From an uncultured Opitutales bacterium (lineage in GTDB: Bacteria > Verrucomicrobiota > Verrucomicrobiia > Opitutales > UBA2995), in assembly GCA_937920335.1 (NCBI GenBank), contig CALGUT010000892.1, positions 1 to 5,169 of the forward strand: DNA of 5,169 nt. Reading direction: 5' to 3'. Made by a program: the position numbers and the translations under genes. Each line of letters starts with the position of its first letter. The stretch's first letter is position 1. The notes below the pieces were generated by a model. It was given only the letters and a program-made list of their open reading frames with translations, did not search any database and was not told where the DNA came from. Of this stretch, positions 1 through 5,169 are shown piece after piece.

Positions 1-1
1 A

Positions 2-1801
2 TCCAATTCCCGCATCATTATCGAATTGAAAGGTAAAGATAGTAACTACTTTGGTCTGGGCGCTCGAATAGAAGTAAGTGCGGGAGCTCAACGTCAGGTG
101 AAGACATTGATGCCGCAGCGGGGTTATATGTCTTCCGATGAGCCGGTGCTACATTTTGGGTTGGGAGATGCGCAAGCGATAGATGCGTTGACGATTCATT
201 GGCCGAGTAAACGGGTTCAACGGTTTAAGAACCTTGCGGTCAACCATCGTTACGTTTTTGAGGAGCGTGGAGCTATTGAAGAAGATCACCACAAATTGGA
301 TACACGGTTTGAGAAGGTGGATACTAAGTTCCCTTCGAATGCGGCCCGGCGGGATCCAGGTGCAGGTGAATTTTCAGAACAGCCGTTGTTACCTTTTGCC
401 AGCTCGCGACTGATATCCGCAGCTGCTGCGAGTGATGTAAATGCGGATGGTCGTTCGGACCTCATCCTCGGGGGGACGAGCGGGCAAGAGACGGTGGTGC
501 TGAAAGGAGGTGTGGATTTTGTTTTCGAGGAGCTATGGTCTCTCGATCTAGAGGAAGATTTTCCGAGCACAGATACCGCGATGGTTCTGGAGGATCTGAA
601 TGGTGATGGCATCTCAGACCTCTTAGTAGGTTCGGGAGGAACGGCATTGGACGCTGAAGATCCTGGATATGCGGATCGGCTGTACCTTGGAGACGGAGTG
701 GGAGGTTTTATGAGGAATTTTGAGACAGCTATTTCGGAAGGCACGGGAAGTTCGGGAGTTGTGACTTCGGCCGATTTTAATGGAGACGGACTGTCTGATC
801 TTTTTATTGGTGGTGGAACGATCCCGGGGCGATTTCCTGAGCTATCGCTGTCTTCCCTTTGGGTAGGGCAGGAAGATTCAGACTTTAAACCGGCGGATGA
901 GGCCGTGGCGTCGGGATTGTCCGAAGCCGGGCGGGTGTCTGCCGCTCAATGGGTTGATTTGCAGAACGATGGATTTCCGGAGTTACTGATTTTGCAGGAG
1001 TGGGGAACTCCTCAATTGTGGCGCAACGAAGAAGGGAAATTAGTAAGAGATATGGATGCCCTCGGTGGTGATAGTATGTCAGGTCTCTGGTCCTCGATGG
1101 CAGTAAGCGACTTTGACGGAGATGGCTTAATGGATATCGCAGTTGGAAACTTAGGCCTCAATATTGGTGGCTTATGGAGGCCTGACAATGGACCCAGGCA
1201 CCTTTGGTGGCGGGGAGATAATCGCGACGTCCAACTGATTGAGACTCACGAAGAAGATGGAGAAGAATGGCTCTTGGCTTGGAAGGATAACTTAAAAGAA
1301 TCACAAATAGGACGAGCGGTCACTTCGCGAAGTTATACCCAGTTTTCGACAAGGCCTGTCTCAGGAACGTTTGGCGACTTAGCTCAAAAAGGGTTTCAAT
1401 CCTTAAGCTTGTCCGAAGTTCGTAGCGGTATTTTTTGGCATCAAGCAGATGGCCGATTTTCCTCTGAAGCGCTTCCGGCTTTTGCGCAGAGCGGTCGCAT
1501 CGTCGCCCTACTTTCTGTGGACGTCGATAACGATGGAGTCTCTGATTTGATTGCTTCCATTGAACCACCGTCATTGGCACCCTGGACCGGACGGGGAGAG
1601 CAGGGGCACGTAGCGCTCTTAAAGGGAAGTAAAGATCGTCAGTTGAAAACCGAGCTACCTGCACTGTCAGGACTCGATGTGGGTGCTAGCTCTCCGAGGG
1701 ATCTGCTTTGGGGAGACTTCAATGGCGATGGTGATAACGAATTGGTCGTGGTTTTGGTTGAAGGGGAACCCCTTATTTTCCGACTATCAAATCGAAACTG
1801 A
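2..1801 (+). CDS. FG-GAP/VCBS beta-propeller protein with ASPIC/UnbV domain, 5' end outside window
   Basis: This is the C-terminal ~599 residues of a larger protein of the CRTAC1/ASPIC-UnbV type. The frame is open to the first bases of the window, and ASPIC-like residues (NSRIIIELKG) are already encoded before the first possible start codon (TTG at 26), so the true start lies upstream. Window residues 1-85 form the ASPIC/UnbV domain: SNYFGLGAR, then HFGLG at 51-55 and WPS at 67-69. The rest is a propeller with seven Asp-rich loops (DxNxDGxxD type), the family hallmark GNLGLN after the fifth loop, and an LPAFAQ segment near the end. Full-length relatives usually have another FG-GAP propeller before ASPIC, so roughly half of the gene may be missing here. 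Such proteins are normally exported and are common beside polysaccharide-use genes in Bacteroidetes and PVC bacteria; their biochemical role is poorly known. The loops suggest calcium binding. It is probably a surface or binding protein rather than an enzyme. Family assignment is firm; function is inferred. Confidence 0.9.
   Translation, partial: SNSRIIIELKGKDSNYFGLGARIEVSAGAQRQVKTLMPQRGYMSSDEPVLHFGLGDAQAIDALTIHWPSKRVQRFKNLAVNHRYVFEERGAIEEDHHKLDTRFEKVDTKFPSNAARRDPGAGEFSEQPLLPFASSRLISAAAASDVNADGRSDLILGGTSGQETVVLKGGVDFVFEELWSLDLEEDFPSTDTAMVLEDLNGDGISDLLVGSGGTALDAEDPGYADRLYLGDGVGGFMRNFETAISEGTGSSGVVTSADFNGDGLSDLFIGGGTIPGRFPELSLSSLWVGQEDSDFKPADEAVASGLSEAGRVSAAQWVDLQNDGFPELLILQEWGTPQLWRNEEGKLVRDMDALGGDSMSGLWSSMAVSDFDGDGLMDIAVGNLGLNIGGLWRPDNGPRHLWWRGDNRDVQLIETHEEDGEEWLLAWKDNLKESQIGRAVTSRSYTQFSTRPVSGTFGDLAQKGFQSLSLSEVRSGIFWHQADGRFSSEALPAFAQSGRIVALLSVDVDNDGVSDLIASIEPPSLAPWTGRGEQGHVALLKGSKDRQLKTELPALSGLDVGASSPRDLLWGDFNGDGDNELVVVLVEGEPLIFRLSNRN
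434..1741 (+). repeat. Seven FG-GAP/VCBS-type Asp-rich loop repeats within the propeller protein
   Basis: Protein-level repeats whose first Asp codons lie at 434 (DVNADGRSD), 593 (DLNGDGISD), 773 (DFNGDGLSD), 956 (DLQNDGFPE), 1109 (DFDGDGLMD), 1520 (DVDNDGVSD) and 1715 (DFNGDGDNE). Most are followed by a hydrophobic beta strand such as LILGG, LLVGS or LFIGG. Spacing is 153-195 bases (51-65 residues), as expected for one propeller blade. The exception is 411 bases between the fifth and sixth loops, room for about two blades; a degenerate copy there reads FGDLAQKGFQSLSL near 1372. The copies are diverged in DNA, so this is an old protein repeat and not a recent tandem duplication. Confidence 0.85.
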
Positions 1802-1948
1802 AAGCCTTGATGCTTAATCACACAATCATCGTTGAAAAGAAATATGGTGATTCAGCCAGCTCCCATCGTCTCGTTGATATTCGTCGTCTACTTCCAACTG
1901 TTATCAACAGGAATCGGTTGGTTGGTAACCACTTCATGATAATCAAGA

Positions 1949-3541
1949 ATGAAACTCCTATTCTTAGTCCTTCTATTTGGTTTACGCTTCATTGCACCCG
2001 TTCGTGGCTCTGAATCGCTTTCTTCGGAATCTGATCCGTTGCAGGTTCCATTTCGAAACGACCTTATTGTGGATGGTCATCTGAAGGATTGGATTTCTGG
2101 GGGTTACACGTTGGCTCGTCTATTCAGTGATGAAGTGGGCCGCACAGGTTCTTTGGATGCTAATGTGAGACTCGCTTGGGGAGAGGAGGCTCTCTTTGTT
2201 GCCGTGTTGGTTGTGGATGATGTGATTGCTGAGGCACCAGGTTTTTCCCTTTGGCAAGGAGATGGGTTGGTGCTGCATATTGCTTCTGAGAGTGGAGATC
2301 ATCCCATTCTGTTTATGTTGACGCCAGGAATAGGTGTTCGAGGTGAAGTTATACCAATAAGAACATTGATAAACGATCATCGGACAGGGCAACTGAAAGA
2401 TACTGAATTTAAACCTAGTTATGCGACCCGGCCGACAAAAGAAGGGTATCAAATGGAGTTGGCTATCCCGCTTTCCAGTTTGGGTTTACTCGCACCTGCT
2501 GTGGGGGATCTTGTGAGCTTGCAGGTAGAGGTTAAGGATCGTGAGGAGGATACCGAAAAGGCCGGCCTGCAGTGGAATCCGAATCTGAATGCCACCCGAA
2601 ATGCCAAGGCCCTTCATAAGATTCGGCTCAGTAAAGAGGCGGACCATCGACCTCAAACTGTGGCGATGGGGAGGGTTGTGGATGAACGCCTGGCAGGAGT
2701 CGTTGTTTACGGAGATACTGTTTTAGGAGGCATGCCCGTCAGAGTTGAGTTTCCGGGTGAGAGATCGGATGAGGGAGTTTTTTCGGTAAAGCCGGGAAAT
2801 GCGTTTGCGCATGCTATAATCGGCAGCGAGTTTCCGAAGAACGCTGAAGAGGCTTGGATCGCGGAGGTCTTTTGTGGCGACCAGCGAATATCGCAGATCG
2901 ATTTTACAACGGTTCCTTGGGTGGATTCCCAGGAAGGGTTTGCGCCAATTCCGTCGTTGGTAGCCATGAAGGCGTTTGAGTTGGATCGAAAAGAAAATCA
3001 ATATTCGAAAGAAGCGGTTCTGGCAATTGGGAGTAGTAGTATCCGTTTCTGGGATACAATAGAAGAAGATCTTGCGCCATGGGAGATTATCAAACGCGGA
3101 TTCGGTGGTTCTGCAATGAGCGATGTCGTGGGTGCTCACCGCTACCTGATTGAGTCTTACGACGTGAATCGGTTTTTGATCTATGAAGGCGATACAGAAT
3201 CAGGGCGTGAAATGCCTGAGGCCTTCCTTCGATATGCGCGTATTTTTGTCGAACGATTGGCTGTCGAACGGCCCAAGGCAGTAATCGTTTTTCTGACTCC
3301 GAAACCGAGTCCGAAGCGATTTAGTCTGTGGGGATCGTCTTACAAAATTGCCAATGAAGGATTGGTTGCGTTGGTAGATCAGTACCCAAATGTACACCTC
3401 ATTGACGTTGCTTCTCCACTTTTTAATGAAAACGGTTCGCTTCGTTCGGAGCTTTTCAAAACGGATGGCGTGCATTTAAATGATGCAGGGTACGATGTAT
3501 GGGAAGCGGTTATCACGCCGGAGCTGGAGAAGTTTTTTTGA
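1949..3541 (+). CDS. Exported CBM9-like domain plus SGNH/GDSL-type hydrolase (putative carbohydrate esterase)
   Basis: A 530-residue protein. Residues 1-20 are a signal peptide (MKLLFLVLLFG core, probable cleavage near VRG-SE), which supports this ATG although no Shine-Dalgarno is visible. Residues ~38-229 resemble CBM9-like sugar-binding domains: DGHLKDW at 42-48, a LFVAVLVVDD strand, a WQGDGLVLHI segment and a YQMELAIPLSSLG segment. Residues ~235-345 are a beta-rich stretch I cannot assign. Residues ~355-530 form an SGNH hydrolase: block I GSSSIRFW from G361 with likely nucleophile S363, block II GFGGS at 384-388, and block V DGVHLN with D506 and H509. Block III, normally YxGxND, reads YEGDTES (412-418), so the oxyanion-hole Asn is replaced by T416. 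The family includes acetyl-esterases acting on glycans and lipids; deacylation of a polysaccharide outside the cytoplasm is the likely role. It lies 147 bases after the propeller gene and 57 bases before the sulfatase start. The altered block III leaves activity uncertain; a carbohydrate-binding, non-catalytic protein is the alternative. Confidence 0.88.
   Translation: MKLLFLVLLFGLRFIAPVRGSESLSSESDPLQVPFRNDLIVDGHLKDWISGGYTLARLFSDEVGRTGSLDANVRLAWGEEALFVAVLVVDDVIAEAPGFSLWQGDGLVLHIASESGDHPILFMLTPGIGVRGEVIPIRTLINDHRTGQLKDTEFKPSYATRPTKEGYQMELAIPLSSLGLLAPAVGDLVSLQVEVKDREEDTEKAGLQWNPNLNATRNAKALHKIRLSKEADHRPQTVAMGRVVDERLAGVVVYGDTVLGGMPVRVEFPGERSDEGVFSVKPGNAFAHAIIGSEFPKNAEEAWIAEVFCGDQRISQIDFTTVPWVDSQEGFAPIPSLVAMKAFELDRKENQYSKEAVLAIGSSSIRFWDTIEEDLAPWEIIKRGFGGSAMSDVVGAHRYLIESYDVNRFLIYEGDTESGREMPEAFLRYARIFVERLAVERPKAVIVFLTPKPSPKRFSLWGSSYKIANEGLVALVDQYPNVHLIDVASPLFNENGSLRSELFKTDGVHLNDAGYDVWEAVITPELEKFF
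3526..3532 (+). promoter_or_regulatory. Possible Shine-Dalgarno (GGAGAAG) for the alternative sulfatase start at 3545
   Basis: GGAGAAG lies inside the last codons of the SGNH gene, 12 bases before an ATG at 3545 that is in frame with the sulfatase and only 3 bases beyond the preceding stop. Use of 3545 would add 18 residues (MFSFFNKS...) before the signal peptide and suggest translational coupling. The start at 3599 has no such element but gives a normal-length signal peptide. The 12-base spacing is longer than usual, so this is a weak call. Confidence 0.3.
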
Positions 3542-3598
3542 GATATGTTTTCTTTCTTTAACAAATCGTTTCCAGGGTCAATTAACGTTGTATATACT

Positions 3599-4129
3599 AT
3601 GAGATTCGTCGGTTTCTTTCTGTTGGTTGTAATATCTGCCTTTTGCGGCTCGGTTTCCTCTGTGTTTGCAGACCGTCCGAACGTACTCTTTATCGCAATC
3701 GATGACTTAAACGACTGGGTGGGAGTTTTGGGAGGACACCCCCAAGTTCAAACACCCCATATGGATCGACTGGCAGAACGCGGGACGCTCTTTACGAATG
3801 CCCATTGCCAGTCGCCGTTATGCAATCCGTCACGGACAAGTGTGATGACGGGACTACGACCTTCGACTACGGGGATTTATGGACTTTCGCCCTGGTTTCG
3901 GACCGTCCCCGCTCTGAAAGACATTATCACACTGCCTCAACACTTTGCGAAGGCCGGGTATAAGACCTTTACAGTCGGCAAGATCTATCACGGAGGTGGA
4001 TTTTTAAGCGGTGATGTTCAGGAGTTCGACGTCATTGGAAGAACGGAACGTGGGGTCAGGCCCAAAGAGAAGCGGGTAAAAACTCCTCGGGGAGGTCCTG
4101 GTATGGATTGGGGCGTTTACCCCCTTTGA
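3599..4129 (+). CDS. Sulfatase (iduronate-2-sulfatase-like), N-terminal part up to frameshift
   Basis: N-terminal 176 residues of an exported type I (formylglycine) sulfatase, which hydrolyses sulfate esters, probably on a glycan. Residues 1-24 are a signal peptide (MRFVGFFLLVV, cleavage near VFA-D), the reason for preferring this ATG over the in-frame one at 3545. After it come PNVLFIAIDDLNDW with metal ligands D35 and D36, then LCNPSR with C75 as the CxPSR cysteine that is converted to formylglycine, then GKIYHGG with K128 and H131. IDDLNDWVG and TPHMDRLAERG are typical of the iduronate-2-sulfatase-like branch. The frame stops at TGA 4127-4129 just after DWGVYPL, in the middle of the domain; the C-terminal half follows at once in the +1 frame. 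Joined, the two parts give 489 residues, normal for this branch. By itself this half lacks the remaining metal and substrate-binding residues and should be inactive. Activity also needs a maturation enzyme (FGE or anSME) encoded elsewhere. The exact substrate is not determined. Confidence 0.85.
   Translation: MRFVGFFLLVVISAFCGSVSSVFADRPNVLFIAIDDLNDWVGVLGGHPQVQTPHMDRLAERGTLFTNAHCQSPLCNPSRTSVMTGLRPSTTGIYGLSPWFRTVPALKDIITLPQHFAKAGYKTFTVGKIYHGGGFLSGDVQEFDVIGRTERGVRPKEKRVKTPRGGPGMDWGVYPL
4120..4129 (+). other. +1 frameshift site in the sulfatase (C5-T3-GA)
   Basis: Upstream frame reads TAC CCC CTT TGA (Tyr-Pro-Leu-stop). Moving one base on gives TTT GAA GAT GCT GAC, which continues the sulfatase without a gap (EDADQRDWKTASWAVDQL, then the DKPFF strand). 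Either one C too many is present in the five-C run 4120-4124, or the ribosome slips from CTT to TTT. CTT TGA is the core of the prfB slip site. GGGG at 4110-4113 can pair with CCCC at 4120-4123 across a six-base loop, and GGGGAGG lies at 4089-4095, but neither sits 3 bases before the slip codon as in prfB. An indel in the homopolymer is the simplest explanation. Confidence 0.85.
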
Positions 4130-5069
4130 AGATGCTGACCAACGGGATTGGAAGACAGCCAGTTGGGCGGTTGATCAGTTGGAAGGCGTGGAGGATGATA
4201 AACCATTCTTTATGGCAGTGGGCTTCTCACTCCCGCATGTGCCGCTTCTCGTCACGCAAAAATGGTTTGACCTGTATCCTGAGGAGGATGTTGAGCTCCC
4301 GGGAATGCTTCTAGACGATCGGAAGGATACCCCACGCTTCAGTTGGTACCTGCATTGGAAGCTACCTGAACCCAGGCAACGGTTCCTTCTCGAATCAGGA
4401 GAGCAGCTCAAGATTGTTCAGGCTTATCTGGCGAGTATCAGTTTTGTCGACAGTCAAGTGGGCAGAGTACTGAGTGCACTTGAGGATAACGGTCTTATGG
4501 ACGATACCGTCGTTGTTCTGTGGTCGGACCATGGCTACCACCTAGGAGAAAAAGAGATCACAGGCAAAAACACTTTGTGGGAGCCCTCGACCCGAGTCCC
4601 GTTGATGTTTGCGGGGCCCGGAGTTTCCCGGATGCAAGTGGTCAATAGCCCATCGGAGCTTCTGGATATGTATCCCACCTTGAGTGAACTCTGTGGTTTG
4701 GAAATACCGGATCACGTCGAAGGGCGCAGCTTGCTTCCACAAATAAAAGATTCAAATACAGCACGTATCGCTCCTGCCATTACGACCCACAATCATGACA
4801 ATCATGGTATTCGAGCAGATGGTTGGCGTTTTATTCAGTATGCTGATGGAAGTGAAGAATTGTATGACCTCACAAATGATCCGAATGAGTTTAATAACCT
4901 GATAAGTGATCCGTCCCACACAACCGCCGTAGCCGATCTGAGAGCGATGCTCCCTAAGACGAACCTGAAGTCTGTCGAAGGCAGTCAGAATCGCATACTC
5001 ATCTACAAAGATGGAGTAGCGAATTGGGAGGGTGAGGTTATTGACGCGAGAGCGCCCATACCTAATTGA
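4125..5069 (+). CDS. Sulfatase (iduronate-2-sulfatase-like), C-terminal part after frameshift
   Basis: Residues 176-489 of the sulfatase, in the +1 frame relative to the N-terminal part. Homology starts directly at the frameshift, before any usable start: the first in-frame candidates are a TTG at 4179 and an ATG at 4212, both inside conserved sequence, and no ribosome site precedes them. It is therefore the rest of one gene and not a separate one. Numbered on the joined protein, it carries SLPHVPL with H213, WSDHGYHLGE with D310 and H311 (metal/active site), and GKNTLWEPSTRVPL with K323, all standard for type I sulfatases. The C-terminal subdomain follows, including ELLDMYPTLSELCGL and the near-terminal ELYDLTNDPNEFNNL strand, which is nearly universal in this family. 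The end is normal (TGA 5067-5069) with no sign of decay beyond the single frame break, which suggests a recent event or an error in the read. Together with the N-terminal half it would encode a complete enzyme. Confidence 0.85.
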   Translation, partial: FEDADQRDWKTASWAVDQLEGVEDDKPFFMAVGFSLPHVPLLVTQKWFDLYPEEDVELPGMLLDDRKDTPRFSWYLHWKLPEPRQRFLLESGEQLKIVQAYLASISFVDSQVGRVLSALEDNGLMDDTVVVLWSDHGYHLGEKEITGKNTLWEPSTRVPLMFAGPGVSRMQVVNSPSELLDMYPTLSELCGLEIPDHVEGRSLLPQIKDSNTARIAPAITTHNHDNHGIRADGWRFIQYADGSEELYDLTNDPNEFNNLISDPSHTTAVADLRAMLPKTNLKSVEGSQNRILIYKDGVANWEGEVIDARAPIPN

Positions 5070-5169
5070 GTAACTATGGACGATCTGCCTTGTTGAATGA
5101 CAGGTGTGTTTAATCGTGACGGCAGCACAGTATAGGGAAAAAGGGTAGTACTTCTACGGAACGAAAGAG
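5070..5169. other. Non-coding tail, nothing recognised
   Basis: One hundred bases after the sulfatase stop. The only ATG reading frame on the + strand begins at 5076 and ends after six codons. No strong hairpin followed by a T run is visible; the best inverted repeat (GTAG/CTAC near 5147-5158) has a four-base stem and is not meaningful. Confidence 0.5.

Noticed and set aside
286..744. 152-codon - strand frame opposite the propeller gene
   Set aside because: It is Ser/Pro/Arg-rich, the usual shadow of a coding strand rich in Gly and Asp codons, and the + strand frame is clearly the real gene.
1874..1904. Possible promoter TTGATA ... TGTTAT ahead of the SGNH gene
   Set aside because: The spacer is 19 bases and the -10 box matches only four of six consensus positions; such matches are expected by chance.
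1807..2013. Small + strand frame of 68 codons starting at a TTG between the propeller and SGNH genes
   Set aside because: It overlaps the signal peptide of the SGNH protein in another frame, has no ribosome site and no recognisable protein pattern.
2723..3139. 138-codon - strand frame opposite the SGNH gene
   Set aside because: No protein pattern is recognisable and it lies fully opposite a well-supported gene with conserved SGNH blocks.
3505..3540. T7 run at the end of the SGNH gene as an intrinsic terminator
   Set aside because: There is no stable GC-rich hairpin directly upstream, and the run encodes the last Phe codons.
3593..3598. TATACT resembling a -10 box before the sulfatase start
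   Set aside because: It touches the ATG at 3599, so transcription would begin inside the signal peptide, and no -35 box lies at the right distance.
3644..3649. Cys at residue 16 of the sulfatase signal peptide as a lipoprotein cysteine
   Set aside because: The preceding residues SAF do not fit a lipobox, and a good signal peptidase I site (VFA-D) follows at residue 24.
4108..4314. 68-codon + strand frame across the sulfatase break
   Set aside because: Its translation has no sulfatase similarity; the conserved sequence here is in the frame beginning at 4125.

Overview
The window holds three genes in a row on the + strand and no convincing gene on the - strand. A large exported beta-propeller protein (cut by the left edge) is followed by an exported two-part protein with a CBM9-like domain and an SGNH/GDSL-type hydrolase domain, and then by an exported sulfatase. 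No RNA gene, CRISPR array, insertion sequence or phage gene was seen. The set (FG-GAP/ASPIC-UnbV protein, SGNH hydrolase with a GSSSIRFW block, iduronate-2-sulfatase-like enzyme) is typical of polysaccharide-degrading bacteria of the PVC group, most likely Verrucomicrobiota or Planctomycetota/Kiritimatiellota. This placement is inferred from protein style and the lack of clear Shine-Dalgarno sites; no marker gene is present.

Layout: 2-1801 is the C-terminal part of an FG-GAP/VCBS propeller protein, with an ASPIC/UnbV domain followed by a second propeller. 1802-1948 is a 147-base gap without a clear promoter or terminator. 1949-3541 is the CBM9-like/SGNH protein. 3542-3598 is a short gap, and 3599-5069 is the sulfatase. 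5070-5169 is non-coding as far as can be seen, without a clear hairpin terminator.

The sulfatase reading frame is broken once. The N-terminal half (to 4129) and the C-terminal half (from 4125) lie in different frames and join perfectly after a +1 shift at a C5-T3 run followed by GA. Every expected catalytic residue is present across the two halves, and homology does not lapse at the join. The explanations are a one-base sequencing or assembly error, a recent inactivating insertion, or, less likely, programmed +1 frameshifting: the stop context CTT TGA matches the core of the prfB (RF2) slip site, but the properly spaced Shine-Dalgarno element of prfB is absent.

Together the two enzymes look like parts of an extracytoplasmic pathway that removes sulfate and perhaps acyl groups from a sulfated glycan. 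The propeller protein may be a surface or binding protein that goes with them. The substrate cannot be read from this window. I found no clearly new system here; the frameshift and the altered block III of the SGNH domain are the points most worth checking.
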